Assembly (NCBI RefSeq): GCF_018613235.1
Contig: NZ_JAGGQP010000029.1
Coordinates: 186,001 to 250,000, forward strand
DNA: 64,000 bases
Reading direction: 5' to 3'
Source: Bacillus sp. ISL-41
Lineage (GTDB): Bacteria > Bacillota > Bacilli > Bacillales > Cytobacillaceae
A program made the translations under genes and the position numbers. Of this stretch, positions 42,710 through 52,982 are shown one piece after another. The notes below the pieces were generated by a model. That model was not told where the DNA came from and did not search any database. It was given only the letters and a program-made list of their open reading frames with translations. Every line of letters starts with the position of its first letter. The stretch's first letter is position 1.

Positions 42710-45067
42710 ATGCTGTCGATTTTAAAGAAGAAATTTGGCGATTCGAATGAGAAGCGCCTAAAAAAATATAGAAATCTGGTCGAACAGATTAATCAACTTG
42801 AATCAAATATAGAAAAGCTGACTGATGATGAACTTAAAAATAAAACAGTTTACTTCAAGGAGCAGCTGGCAAATGGAAAAACGGTCGACGACATCAAGGT
42901 CGAGGCTTTTGCGGTCGTCCGCGAAGCGTCAAAGCGTGTGCTGGGGATGCGCCATTATGATGTGCAATTAATTGGCGGGCTTGTCCTAAACGAAGGCAAT
43001 ATCGCTGAGATGCCTACCGGAGAAGGAAAAACACTGGTCGCTTCTTTGCCCAGCTATTTGAGGGCTCTTGAGGGCAAGGGTGTCCATGTCATCACCGTCA
43101 ATGATTACCTTGCGACACGAGACCGCAACCAGATCGGTAAAATTCACGAATTCTTAGGTCTGACAGTCGGTTTGAATGTTCCGGCGATGCAGCCCGAGGA
43201 AAAGCAATTTGCTTATAAAGCGGACATCACTTATGGGATCGGAACGGAATTCGGCTTCGATTATCTTCGTGATAACATGGTTGCCAGTGTAGCACAGCGA
43301 GTCCAGCGGCCATATCACTACGCAATCATAGACGAAATTGACAGCGTCTTGATTGATGAAGCGAAGACACCTCTTATCATTGCTGGTAAAATGAAATCCA
43401 GTGCTGATTTACATTACATAGGCGCGAGGCTTGCCAAGCGATTTGTGAAGGATGTTGATTACACATTCGATGAAGAAACTAAGGCAACTAGCCTGACGGA
43501 TGTCGGAATCGATAAAGTCGAAAAAGCCTTCGGTGTCGACAACCTTTATGAACTCGAGCACCAAACCCTTTACCACTATATGATACAGGCTGTTCGCGCT
43601 CACGTGATGTTTGAACTGGATGTTGACTATATCATTAAGGATGGCAAAATCATGCTGGTTGACATGTTCACTGGCAGGATCATGGAAGGACGTTCGCTTT
43701 CTGATGGTCTTCATCAGGCGCTTGAAGCTAAAGAAGGTCTCGAGGTTACTGATGAAAATAAAACTCAGGCCTCCATTACTATCCAGAACTATTTCAGGAT
43801 GTATCCTATCTTATCTGGTATGACTGGTACTGCGAAAACTGAAGAAAACGAATTTCGCCATGTATATGGAATGGATGTCATCCAGATTCCTACGAATAAA
43901 CCAGTCATCCGGCAAGACATGGAAGATCTTGTTTTCGAAACAAAGGACCAGAAATACAAGGCAGTTACAAAAGAGGTAAAAGAGCGCCATGCGAAAGGCC
44001 AGCCAGTCCTGATTGGAACAACCTCCATTCTCCAGTCGGAAAAAGTGGCAGAATACCTTGATAACGAAAAAATGGAGTATCAGTTACTGAATGCCAAGAC
44101 TGTTGAACAGGAAGTCCAGCTGATTTCCCAGGCAGGACAGCGTGGCCGTATCACGATTGCGACAAACATGGCTGGCAGAGGTACAGATATCCTTCTTGGC
44201 GAAGGCGTTGCCGATTTAGGGGGACTTCATGTCATTGGTACCGAAAGACATGAGAGCAGACGAGTGGATAACCAGCTAAAGGGACGATCTGGCCGACAGG
44301 GTGACCCAGGTTCATCCCAGTTCTTCATTTCCATTGAAGATGATATGTTCCGCCGTTTTGCCCAGGATGACCTGGAAAAACTGAAGCCTACCGTTATAGC
44401 GGATGAAATAGGCATCATTCAGAACAAAAAGATTCATGAGTTCGTTAATCGTACACAGCGTATTTGCGAAGGGTCAAACTTCTCAATGCGTGAGTATAAT
44501 TTGAAGCTTGATGATGTCATCAATGAGCAGCGTAATGTCATTTATCATTTGCGCAACCGTGTTTTGACAGAGCAGAACCAGATTCCGATCATCTTGCCTC
44601 TTCTGGACCGAGCTGTTAACAGTTTGCTAGATAAATATTGTCTGGAGGATGAAATTCCGGAAAACTGGCACCTTGGTGAATTGAAAGCCGAGCTGAATCA
44701 GTTTTTACCAGCGTCTTCACTTGAATTCCCGGATGAAAATTTTGACCGCCGTGCAATTGAAAAAATGGTAGCCAAGATCGTGGAAGAATATAAAACGATG
44801 GTAGAACCTTCAAATGATAACCCTAAGCTCCAGGGTGCGCTGAAAGGTGCTATTATCTTCATTATCGACAGGAACTGGATCCGTCACCTTGAAAATATGA
44901 ATAGGCTGAAGGAAGGTATTGGGATGCGCCACTACCAGCAGGAGGATCCTATGCGCATTTACCAGCGTGAAGGTCTGGAACTATTTGAAATGGCCTATTA
45001 TAAGATCTCAAAGGAAATCAGCATCCAGTTTGCTGAGCTGAGAAAATTATCCGAATTACAGGAATAG
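42710..45067 (+). CDS. secA2: Accessory translocase ATPase SecA2
   Basis: 785 residues, start after AAGGGAG. SecA core with Walker A (PTGEGKTLVA), IDEIDSVLIDEAKTPL and [13 protein letters not shown], but no C-terminal SEC-C zinc motif and a shorter tail than SecA1. In Bacillus anthracis and relatives SecA2 with SlaP exports S-layer proteins. The slaP-like gene follows 16 bases downstream and two SLH proteins lie within 12 kb. Confidence 0.93.
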   Translation: MLSILKKKFGDSNEKRLKKYRNLVEQINQLESNIEKLTDDELKNKTVYFKEQLANGKTVDDIKVEAFAVVREASKRVLGMRHYDVQLIGGLVLNEGNIAEMPTGEGKTLVASLPSYLRALEGKGVHVITVNDYLATRDRNQIGKIHEFLGLTVGLNVPAMQPEEKQFAYKADITYGIGTEFGFDYLRDNMVASVAQRVQRPYHYAIIDEIDSVLIDEAKTPLIIAGKMKSSADLHYIGARLAKRFVKDVDYTFDEETKATSLTDVGIDKVEKAFGVDNLYELEHQTLYHYMIQAVRAHVMFELDVDYIIKDGKIMLVDMFTGRIMEGRSLSDGLHQALEAKEGLEVTDENKTQASITIQNYFRMYPILSGMTGTAKTEENEFRHVYGMDVIQIPTNKPVIRQDMEDLVFETKDQKYKAVTKEVKERHAKGQPVLIGTTSILQSEKVAEYLDNEKMEYQLLNAKTVEQEVQLISQAGQRGRITIATNMAGRGTDILLGEGVADLGGLHVIGTERHESRRVDNQLKGRSGRQGDPGSSQFFISIEDDMFRRFAQDDLEKLKPTVIADEIGIIQNKKIHEFVNRTQRICEGSNFSMREYNLKLDDVINEQRNVIYHLRNRVLTEQNQIPIILPLLDRAVNSLLDKYCLEDEIPENWHLGELKAELNQFLPASSLEFPDENFDRRAIEKMVAKIVEEYKTMVEPSNDNPKLQGALKGAIIFIIDRNWIRHLENMNRLKEGIGMRHYQQEDPMRIYQREGLELFEMAYYKISKEISIQFAELRKLSELQE

Positions 45068-45083
45068 GAAGGATAAGAGGCAT

Positions 45084-45983
45084 ATGTTTTCATTTTTTAA
45101 AAGAAATAAAAAAGACGAAATTGAAAAACAGGGTGATGATTCTGTTATTTCATCGAAAGAGCTGATTGACGAGGAAGGCACTGTTGAGGAACAGGAGGTT
45201 TATACTGAACTCTCCCTTCCTCCATCTCTTAATATTCCACAGGAGTCACAGTATGTGCTGCGTTTCTTAAACAATGAGCTTCCCCCGTTGAAGCCAAACC
45301 AGATCTCACTCGCAGGCATCGAACTTCGGCCTGAGGAAAACAAACTGATTGTGTCCGCTTTTGTGCGCAACAGTCTCGCAAAAGGAATCCGTCTTTCGGA
45401 AACCTCGCTTTTATTGATCGGGCCAAACGGAGAGCAATTGGCACGTAAGGTATTCAACCTTGCTGATCTCGGTGAAATTCCGGCAAAATCAAGCCGTCCT
45501 TGGCACTTTGTTTTTGATAAGAGCGATTTATTGTCTGAGAAAATTCCATCACAAGGATGGAAGCTTGCCTTTGAACTCAAAAAACATGCAACTCATCGTC
45601 TTGATTTGCATGAAACATGGGAAAAAGCGATTCCTCAAGAAGAAAAGGACAAGCTTGAAAAAATGGTTGAAGGCCTGCCTGCCTTAAAGCAAGGCGAAGT
45701 GAATTTCCTTGGACTGCAGGCAAAAGAAAATGAAAACGGCGGATTAAGTGTCACAGTATTGATCCGGAATGGAAATACGAAGAACATTCAGATTCATCAG
45801 TTGCCGTTGCTGGTTGAGGATGCATCAGGGGCCGTGGTTGCAAAGGGCGGATTCACCCTCGATAACTTTGAAATAAAAGCAAATACAAGCAAACCATGGA
45901 CATTTATTTTCCCAAAAGAATTGGTGTTAATTGAACAACCTGATCTTTCTAAATGGAAGGTAACCATTCCAGAGAAAAACTAG
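45084..45983 (+). CDS. slaP: Accessory Sec S-layer assembly protein SlaP
   Basis: 299 residues, soluble, with two tandem SLAP-like beta domains (about 70-165 and 190-295), each carrying the pattern of a conserved core followed by KxSRPWxFxF or TSKPWTFIFPKE. Matches the SlaP family, which works with SecA2 in S-layer protein export. Co-transcribed with secA2 and ended by a strong terminator. Confidence 0.85.
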   Translation: MFSFFKRNKKDEIEKQGDDSVISSKELIDEEGTVEEQEVYTELSLPPSLNIPQESQYVLRFLNNELPPLKPNQISLAGIELRPEENKLIVSAFVRNSLAKGIRLSETSLLLIGPNGEQLARKVFNLADLGEIPAKSSRPWHFVFDKSDLLSEKIPSQGWKLAFELKKHATHRLDLHETWEKAIPQEEKDKLEKMVEGLPALKQGEVNFLGLQAKENENGGLSVTVLIRNGNTKNIQIHQLPLLVEDASGAVVAKGGFTLDNFEIKANTSKPWTFIFPKELVLIEQPDLSKWKVTIPEKN

Positions 45984-45990
45984 CACAAAA

Positions 45991-46020
45991 AACCGGGTTC
46001 TCATTTGAGACCCGGTTTTT
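45991..46020 (+). terminator. Terminator after slaP
   Basis: AACCGGGT(T)CTC / GAGACCCGGTT, then TTTTAA. Confidence 0.9.
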
Positions 46021-46053
46021 AACTGGAGTGATTTGCCTGCTCTTAAATAAAAT

Positions 46054-46090
46054 ATGAAGAGTACCTGTTACTAGAACAGGTACTCTTCAT
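46054..46090. repeat. Perfect 16-bp inverted repeat
   Basis: ATGAAGAGTACCTGTT and AACAGGTACTCTTCAT around the loop ACTAG, between convergent slaP and the subtilase gene. On the minus strand a T-rich stretch (ATTTTATTT) follows, so it may be a back-up terminator. Confidence 0.7.
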
Positions 46091-46282
46091 CGGCCAGAAC
46101 CCAACCATCGCACATATTTGAAATTACAAAACAGGAATTGTGCTACACTCCTATTTTACCACGTTGGCATCTTTATACAAGGATAAAATAAGAAATATTG
46201 TCATATTTAAGCAGAGTTTTATGGGATTATATCTATAACATTTTTCTGAAATTTTAAGCAATATAGACATTTCGACTCATAT

Positions 46283-46320
46283 GAAAAGAGAGCAATGAAT
46301 TAGTAACCCATTGCTCTCTT
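46283..46320 (-). terminator. Terminator after the subtilase gene
   Basis: Minus strand GAGAGCAATG, 11-base loop, CATTGCTCTC, TTTTC. Confidence 0.85.
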
Positions 46321-46326
46321 CTAGTA

Positions 46327-49300
46327 TTATTTCACATAGACTTTCAGCTTGTACGGCTGAAGGGTCGAACCACCATGGAAATCAGTGATCTTCACCTGGT
46401 AAGTGCCCCTCTTCAACGTAACCGGCATAACTTCAGCGTCTCCTTCAGCATAGTAATCTGCTGAATGGATCAGCTTTCCGTTTTGGTACAGCTCGATTTT
46501 ACCATCGGATTCGAATGAAGTCTCAAGCTTGATGACTCCTGATACCGTACGGCCTACTGTGAATGTGTACCAATCTTCATCTCCAAAAGCATGCCCAGAG
46601 TTGAAGTGGCCTGTTGATTCCCACATATCAGCTGTCATGCGCTTCATTTCGATTGGCTTTGACGCGATATTGTTTGTTACTTTATTGCCTGCATCTTCAT
46701 CCTTAGCATTTACTGCAGCAACAGTAAGCTTGTAAGGCATGAGCGTTAAAGGCGTGCTGCTATCCGGCCATCCGGCAGCGACAATGATATAGTTGCTATC
46801 CTTCTTGGCTTTGAACGAACCGAATGTATAGCCGTTCACTACACCTTTTTCAATATATTGAACCAGGCTATATTCTTCTTCATCCAGCTTGCGGTTCTTG
46901 TTCTTATCCTCAACAACCTGTATGAAACCGTAGAATGGGCTTACGATTTCTTTTGGAAGGTTCTTCAGATCTTTAGTGAGCTTTCCATTCTCAAGGGTTA
47001 CCCCGTAAACCTGGTCTGCTTTTGATTCAAGGTAGAATACATCCTGGTCATTCGGCATGCCGAAGTTGCCGACTACTACTGAACCAGGAATATTTTTGAC
47101 ATCCTCAAGCTTGTCGTTATCCTCATACTTGTCTTCTGCAGCAGTTGTTAATAGCTTGGAAGTGAAGGAATACTCATCAAAACTGATTTGGTTTCTCATA
47201 TAATCGTTACCGATGCGAATTAGATACTGTTCACCTTTTTCAAGGCCAGTGTATACCTTCGGATTTAGGGTTTCTCCCATCATATCCCATGCCATATTTG
47301 TGCCGACATAGTTCAGCCATGTAACTTCTTGTCCGTCTTCCATTTCTTCAACTTCAATTTTGTAGATTTCGAACCACGGAATATTGCCCTGCTCATCAAA
47401 ATTGAATTCATATACACCAGTTTCTTTTGGTGTCATTTTGAAGAAGTCTTCATCTTCGAACGAAGATAAATATCCTTTGCCCTTACCATCTGTTTTATAT
47501 TCACGTGCATTTTCAAGAATCATGTTAATGAATTCCTGTTCCCCATCGTCATGCGCAACTTTTACAGAGCCTTCTTTCTGTACAGCTGCTGCTTGTTTAA
47601 ACAGGTTTCTCTGGCTTTCAATTGTACCCTCTGCTTCACCTTCTTCAATTGGCTCTTCAGGATAATACATTTCTTCTGGGTACGGAAGATTGTCTTCATC
47701 TGCTGGCATTACTTTACCAGAAATGTTGAATGTGTATGGAACCATTGAGCTTTCTGGATCACTTGATTCCATGAACATATCAAAGCCATAGTAATACTCG
47801 TACATGCCATAGTAGTTGCTTGGCTTATTTGACACTTTCACAGCATATGCCATACCAGGTTCTGCCTGGAATGTCAGGGTTTCACCCTCGCTGATGCCGC
47901 CAAAGTTAGAGTAGTGCCATGGATCGATTTCTTCCTCATGGCCTTCATGTGCTGCACTATATTTACCTTGGTCCGGATCCTCTTCGCCAGGCATCTCCTC
48001 ACCAGGCATTGGCATCAGCATTTCCAGCGGATAAACGCTGATTGCGGAATTAACGCCAGGTACTGCACTAACATCCAGCTTGACTACCTGTCTTTCTGCA
48101 ACTGAGAAAGTAAAGTAATCATCATCCCCTTCATTCCCTGTAAAAGTAAGCGGGGATTCACTGCCATCATAAGGGATCGATTCAATCGCAATTGGGTTTT
48201 CAAGGCTCGACTCATCCTCAGGAGCTGCTGCCTTACGGTCAATCACCAACGAATATTGCGAAAGCTTGACAGATGAATCGTCGTAATTGCCGTTCACATC
48301 TTTTACGCCGATGAGAAGCATACCATTAGCTGGCGCCTCGACAAGCTTAGCCTCTGCTTTGCCTTCTCCAACCTTATTCACATCTTCTGACAGCAGGGTT
48401 TCACCGCCGGCAATAAAGCGGATCATCATCTTGTAATCATTAACAGGAGTCCCTTCCAGGATTGCCTGGATGTTATCTCCCTTTTTCACACTGAATTTAA
48501 CCCATTTTTCTTCAAAAGGTTTTGTAAGAGCTTCATTGATTTCAACCGGTTTAGTTACCGCAATCATTTTGCTGTTTCTCAAGATTTGTTGATCGGTTTG
48601 TTCTCTCTTAACAAAGGAAGGTACTTTTTTGATATCAAACTCTAAAGCTTTAACAGGATTGAGTAAACCATTACCAAACTTCACATCAAATCCCTTTTCA
48701 CCCAAGTCATCTGCACTGTGTTCAAGAATGTATTCTACCTGCGCAGGTGTTAGATAAGGATACTTTGATAAAAGAAGTGAAGCTGCTCCGGCAACCACTG
48801 GGGAAGCCATGGATGTACCGCTCATTTTCCTGAAGCTTGATAGCTTTTCAGGTTCATAGATTGTGCTGTACACTTCTTCACCTGGCGCGACAATGTCAAC
48901 AGAAGGACCAAATGAAGAGTAGTATGATAGCTTCTTATCTTTATTTACAGAACCAACGCTGATAACCCCTTCATAACCAGCAGGGTAGTTTTTCCAATCA
49001 TCAGCTGAGTTTCCTGCCGCTGCAACTACAACAACGTTTTTCTCAAGTGCGTATTTAACTGCTTCCTCGATGACAGGAGATGGCATCGGACCGCCAAGGC
49101 TCATATTAATAACCTTCGCGCCGCCTTTGACTGCTTCAAGGATTCCTTCGGCGATGGCGTAGTCACTTGCGCCCCATCCCCGGTCGAAAACATCGATGGA
49201 AAGAATGTCAGCATCAGGGTTTACACCATGTCCGCCAATTCCGTTATCCTTCTTGGCAGCGATGATTCCGGATACGTGTGTACCATGGGAATCAGCCACA

Positions 49301-49884
49301 CCAGGGCTGATCGGATTAACCGTGTTCACACTTGATAGGATTTTTCCTTTTAAATCAGGGTGATTTCGATCAATACCAGTATCAATAACGGCTACTTTCA
49401 CTTTATTTTTGCCAGCAAGCTTTTGCGCTTTTTCTAATTGCAGCATTGCCTGATGGTACTGCTCGCCCACCTTAGGGTCTTTGATTCCTAACTGTCTATA
49501 AAGAACAGAAGGACTGACAGAAGTGACCTTTCCTGCCTTTTGGTAATTACCAATGACCTTATGTAGATTCTTCTTGTCTTTTACCTTGACTATTGCATAA
49601 TTCAATCCTGAAACTTGACGGACTAATGTGCCGCCTAAGCGCTGGTGTTCAGTTGCAGATAAAGGTTTTTGGTATTTAACCACCAAAGTGTCTTCACTAA
49701 AAGGCGATTTTTGCTCATCCAATTTCTTCTGAAGCAAAGGATGGTTCACGGAAACAGCTGAGATCCCCACATGACTGCTTGCATCGGTTTGCGAAAAGGC
49801 TGCACCTGTTGGAACAAGCGTTGAACTAGCGATTAAGCTAGCACTTACCCCAAAAGTAGCAAGACCTTTTTTCAAATTCTTCAT
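46327..49884 (-). CDS. Large secreted S8 subtilisin-like protease
   Basis: 1185 residues: signal peptide (cleavage near 30), inhibitor I9 propeptide (about 60-130), subtilase domain with triad Asp168 (AVIDTGID), His200 (DSHGTHVSG) and Ser358 (GTSMASP), then about 800 residues of beta-rich modules, several resembling bacterial pre-peptidase C-terminal (PPC) domains. No SLH or LPXTG anchor, so it is secreted or held by the accessory modules. Lies next to secA2-slaP and surface-protein genes; it could process surface proteins, but this is only context. Confidence 0.9.
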   Translation of the reverse strand: MKNLKKGLATFGVSASLIASSTLVPTGAAFSQTDASSHVGISAVSVNHPLLQKKLDEQKSPFSEDTLVVKYQKPLSATEHQRLGGTLVRQVSGLNYAIVKVKDKKNLHKVIGNYQKAGKVTSVSPSVLYRQLGIKDPKVGEQYHQAMLQLEKAQKLAGKNKVKVAVIDTGIDRNHPDLKGKILSSVNTVNPISPGVADSHGTHVSGIIAAKKDNGIGGHGVNPDADILSIDVFDRGWGASDYAIAEGILEAVKGGAKVINMSLGGPMPSPVIEEAVKYALEKNVVVVAAAGNSADDWKNYPAGYEGVISVGSVNKDKKLSYYSSFGPSVDIVAPGEEVYSTIYEPEKLSSFRKMSGTSMASPVVAGAASLLLSKYPYLTPAQVEYILEHSADDLGEKGFDVKFGNGLLNPVKALEFDIKKVPSFVKREQTDQQILRNSKMIAVTKPVEINEALTKPFEEKWVKFSVKKGDNIQAILEGTPVNDYKMMIRFIAGGETLLSEDVNKVGEGKAEAKLVEAPANGMLLIGVKDVNGNYDDSSVKLSQYSLVIDRKAAAPEDESSLENPIAIESIPYDGSESPLTFTGNEGDDDYFTFSVAERQVVKLDVSAVPGVNSAISVYPLEMLMPMPGEEMPGEEDPDQGKYSAAHEGHEEEIDPWHYSNFGGISEGETLTFQAEPGMAYAVKVSNKPSNYYGMYEYYYGFDMFMESSDPESSMVPYTFNISGKVMPADEDNLPYPEEMYYPEEPIEEGEAEGTIESQRNLFKQAAAVQKEGSVKVAHDDGEQEFINMILENAREYKTDGKGKGYLSSFEDEDFFKMTPKETGVYEFNFDEQGNIPWFEIYKIEVEEMEDGQEVTWLNYVGTNMAWDMMGETLNPKVYTGLEKGEQYLIRIGNDYMRNQISFDEYSFTSKLLTTAAEDKYEDNDKLEDVKNIPGSVVVGNFGMPNDQDVFYLESKADQVYGVTLENGKLTKDLKNLPKEIVSPFYGFIQVVEDKNKNRKLDEEEYSLVQYIEKGVVNGYTFGSFKAKKDSNYIIVAAGWPDSSTPLTLMPYKLTVAAVNAKDEDAGNKVTNNIASKPIEMKRMTADMWESTGHFNSGHAFGDEDWYTFTVGRTVSGVIKLETSFESDGKIELYQNGKLIHSADYYAEGDAEVMPVTLKRGTYQVKITDFHGGSTLQPYKLKVYVK

Positions 49885-50164
49885 TTTACTCCTCCTGCCC
49901 TTTCATTTCATTGGAATAGTTATCCAGTTTAATAGTAACCTGTCCAATAGATTTAAACAACCTGTAAATTCAAAAAATTACCAACACAATGTGACAAGCT
50001 TTGGGTGAAATTTGAAAAGAATTGTTTACAGATTGTCCTTTTATATAGACGTATTGGGACAGGAAAAAGTTCCCTTATTTTTTGAAATTTTTTCAATTTT
50101 TTTCATTTTATTGGAGAAGCAGAGACCCATAAGGGCCCGGGTGGGGTTGTGCAAGCAGCAAATG

Positions 50165-50194
50165 AAAAAAAGGCTGCTATGGCGGCAGCCTTTT
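50165..50194 (-). terminator. Terminator after the SGNH-like gene
   Basis: Minus strand AAGGCTGC, 7-base loop, GCAGCCTT, TTTTTC. Confidence 0.85.
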
Positions 50195-50232
50195 ATGAAC
50201 CGTTTATGTTCTAAGTTTGAAAGCATTGAGTT

Positions 50233-51312
50233 CTATTTATTGCTCACATGAAGCGGTTTTTCTTTTAATTGGTCATAAGAGAAATTTTCAAGCTGTGATG
50301 ACAGATTTTCTACCTTCTTTTCATATTCTTCCATTGATTGAATTGGCTTGGTAGCGGCCATCTTTTCCAGCAGAAGATCATTTATATAAGGAAAGTAATG
50401 GGACCGGTCGATATAATTCCCAACGTTAAAAGTAATATCAGCATCATCCTGAAAATCATAGACGACTGCATTATTAAATTTCTGAAGCTCCTCATAGATT
50501 TTTAGCTTCGCCTCTAACCGGGCTTCGTTTATGCCAGGCTTATCCTCCTGAATGATCATATGCCTTGTAATTGGATATGGCGTGTACATGAAGGTGAATT
50601 TGGTATCAGGATATTTTTTAATCATCGGAAGCATGTTTACCTTAAAGCTTTCCATGTAAGATTCCAGTGTATGAGCTTCAGCTGGCGGTGCGCTCTGGCC
50701 TTCCAGTTCCTTTTTCATCATTTCCACCGTTAATGGCTTTTTATTCTCGCCAAATTTATAAAAACTGTAAGGATCCACATTGGATTTTACCAGGTGTTGA
50801 TTTTCCCATTGATGATCAATTTTTTTAAATGCTTCATAGCTTAAAAGATATGGAATATCATTGATGATGTTCCGGTCGTATAGAAATTTTGGGAAAGTCG
50901 CGTCGACACGGTCCGCCTCCCCTGCCAGGGAATCATAATTGATTTCCCAAAAAACATGCTTCACATCTTGGGATTTCATCGCCAGCTCCATGGCTTTCCT
51001 CTGCTCTCTTGCAGATGAACCCGAGATGGTTGCATTAAATGAGCTTGTCTGAAACAGTTCGTTTATCTTCTCTTCTTTAAAATTGTGGCCCATCGACGTG
51101 CCAACGAATAGAGTTTCGTATTCCAAATTCCTGATCATCCCTGGAATCTGGTAGCGCATATTGAAGTTTTTTGTGAAAGTACGTTTATAAACTCCATCCT
51201 TATGATAGTAAACATAAGGATCTGTCACATAAACGATTCCAGCAATGAGCAAGAGCACTGCTCCGAAAACGGCTATGAGTTTAAGAACGAACTTCTTATA
51301 ATTACGCTCCAC
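50233..51312 (-). CDS. DltD/AlgX-like membrane-anchored partner of MBOAT
   Basis: 359 residues from GTG 51312, seven bases after AAGGTGA; an upstream in-frame ATG at 51333 is possible. One N-terminal membrane helix (about 8-30) and an extracellular domain with the SGNH-like block FVGTSMGHNF (Ser in a G-T-S-M-G context) and WEINYDSL. Such proteins pair with MBOAT acyltransferases to transfer acyl groups to extracellular polysaccharides. Follows the MBOAT gene by about 20 bases. A canonical late DXXH motif was not certain. Confidence 0.7.
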   Translation of the reverse strand: MERNYKKFVLKLIAVFGAVLLLIAGIVYVTDPYVYYHKDGVYKRTFTKNFNMRYQIPGMIRNLEYETLFVGTSMGHNFKEEKINELFQTSSFNATISGSSAREQRKAMELAMKSQDVKHVFWEINYDSLAGEADRVDATFPKFLYDRNIINDIPYLLSYEAFKKIDHQWENQHLVKSNVDPYSFYKFGENKKPLTVEMMKKELEGQSAPPAEAHTLESYMESFKVNMLPMIKKYPDTKFTFMYTPYPITRHMIIQEDKPGINEARLEAKLKIYEELQKFNNAVVYDFQDDADITFNVGNYIDRSHYFPYINDLLLEKMAATKPIQSMEEYEKKVENLSSQLENFSYDQLKEKPLHVSNK

Positions 51313-51334
51313 TTGCTGCTCACCTTCTATCATT

Positions 51335-52822
51335 TTAGAAATTGAAGTACAGGAACTCGGAAACTTTTCCAAGCTGTAAAATCGATACGATTGAAATGAG
51401 CACGATGAATACCATGTTGATGTTGTTAGGCTTGAATCGTTCTAGCATTTCAAAAGAATTCTTTCTTAAGGTCACGACAAGCATACCGATGATGATTAAC
51501 AGTACGCTCGGGGTGGTATAAAGCATCTCACCTTCTGGTAAAAGGTTGATATTAAAGATTGGTCCCAGGACATTTGCCACCCTTGTTGGCAGTTCGATTT
51601 TACCCATGCCGAACATCGCTTTCAGAATCGCGATCGCCTGTGCGAAGCTCTCTGCACGGAAGAACACCCATGCGGCATTCACAAATTGGAATGTGATAAA
51701 CCACGCGAGCAGCTTAGGCATTGAGTAACCGCGACGGTTCCACCACCTATAGATGACGGAAGCTACTCCGTGCAGGAATCCCCAGAAAACGAACGTCCAG
51801 CCAGCGCCATGCCAGAAGCCGCTGACCATGAAGATGATCATGATATTGATGTATGTCCGCGACGGGCTTATTCTGCTGCCGCCAAGCGGGATGTATATAT
51901 AAGCCGTCAGGAAACGGCTCAGCGTAATATGCCAGCGGCGCCAGAAGTCCTGAATGTTCAGCGCCTTGTATGGAGAGTTAAAGTTGATCGGCAGCATGAT
52001 GTTGAATAAGAGTGCTGCCCCCACCGCCATGTCCGCATACCCGCTGAAGTCGAAGTAAAGCTGGAATGTGTAGGACAGTGAAGCGATCCAGGCTTCGACA
52101 ATGTTCAGGTCGAAGGCGTTTTTATATCCATCGTTTGCCCATATCGCAAAGGTATCGGCGATCATCACTTTTTTGAACAGGCCGATGCCGAAGATATATA
52201 GGCCGAGCGAAATGTTCTTAGCATTGATCCGCGAGTTCTCGTTATGGAATTGGGACATCACTTCTTTGTGATGGACGATCGGACCGGCAATAAGCTGCGG
52301 GAAGAACACGACAAAAAGCATATACTCATCGAACCGATACCCCTTCGTTTCATAGCGATAGCTGTCGACGAGGTAAGCGATTTGCTGGAAGGTGAAAAAG
52401 CTGATCGCCAGCGGCAGCGCTAGATGAAGCAAAGGAAAGCTTTCTTTTAGTACAGTATTTACTGTAGCAATGAAGAAATCAGTGTATTTATAATAGCCCA
52501 ATAATAGGACATTAAAGACGATGCCTATTGTAAGGACGGTTTTACGTGTTCCCGGTTTGTTAGTTCTTCCGAGATAAGTACCGACCGCGTAGTTGACCAC
52601 AACAGATGTCAAAATCAATGGAAGGTAACTCACATTCCACCAGCTGTAGAAAAATAAGGATGCCACAACAAGCGAAATCTTCGCCAGCCGCGAAAGACCC
52701 GCATACTGAAGAACAAAATAAATAACAAAAACAGAAGGCAGAAAATAAAATATAAATTCATACGAATTAAATAACACAGTAAACGCACCCTCATTAAAAA
52801 GATTTACTGCACAATTATACAT
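51335..52822 (-). CDS. MBOAT family O-acyltransferase (AlgI/DltB-like)
   Basis: 495 residues, about ten to twelve membrane segments. MBOAT signatures: FFPQLIAGPIVHHKE, DFSGYADMAVG, NFNSPYKALNIQDFWRRWHI, and the catalytic-region His in VSGFWHGAGWTFVFWG. Predicted to bring acyl groups across the membrane for polymer O-acetylation. No dltA/dltC nearby, so O-acetylation is likelier than D-alanylation. A start further downstream (for example FNSYEFIFYFLP, the typical MBOAT opening) is possible. Confidence 0.88.
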   Translation of the reverse strand: MYNCAVNLFNEGAFTVLFNSYEFIFYFLPSVFVIYFVLQYAGLSRLAKISLVVASLFFYSWWNVSYLPLILTSVVVNYAVGTYLGRTNKPGTRKTVLTIGIVFNVLLLGYYKYTDFFIATVNTVLKESFPLLHLALPLAISFFTFQQIAYLVDSYRYETKGYRFDEYMLFVVFFPQLIAGPIVHHKEVMSQFHNENSRINAKNISLGLYIFGIGLFKKVMIADTFAIWANDGYKNAFDLNIVEAWIASLSYTFQLYFDFSGYADMAVGAALLFNIMLPINFNSPYKALNIQDFWRRWHITLSRFLTAYIYIPLGGSRISPSRTYINIMIIFMVSGFWHGAGWTFVFWGFLHGVASVIYRWWNRRGYSMPKLLAWFITFQFVNAAWVFFRAESFAQAIAILKAMFGMGKIELPTRVANVLGPIFNINLLPEGEMLYTTPSVLLIIIGMLVVTLRKNSFEMLERFKPNNINMVFIVLISIVSILQLGKVSEFLYFNF

Positions 52823-52864
52823 AAATTAGCGAACAATGTCATATAAACAAAGAACACCCCGAAC

Positions 52865-52921
52865 ACATCACCCCTTTAAAGCACTGGGGGTCAGACCCCC
52901 AGCACTTTAAAGGGGTGATGT
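52865..52921. repeat. Long palindrome, GGGGGTC-A-GACCCCC core, copy 2
   Basis: 28+1+28 bases. Arms ACATCACCCCTTTAAAGCAC and its near reverse complement, except that AGCACT occurs in the same orientation on both sides, giving a small mismatch. Next to the terminator of the 53-kb gene. Confidence 0.85.
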
Positions 52922-52922
52922 A

Positions 52923-52970
52923 AATAGGCCAGTCCCCGGGGTATAAATACATGCCGGGGACTGGCCTATT
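52923..52970 (-). terminator. Terminator after the SLH glycosidase gene
   Basis: Minus strand ATAGGCCAGTCCCCGG / CCGGGGACTGGCCTAT with a 13-base loop, then TTTAC. The long perfect stem may also act in the other direction. Confidence 0.75.
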
Positions 52971-52982
52971 TCTACTATATTA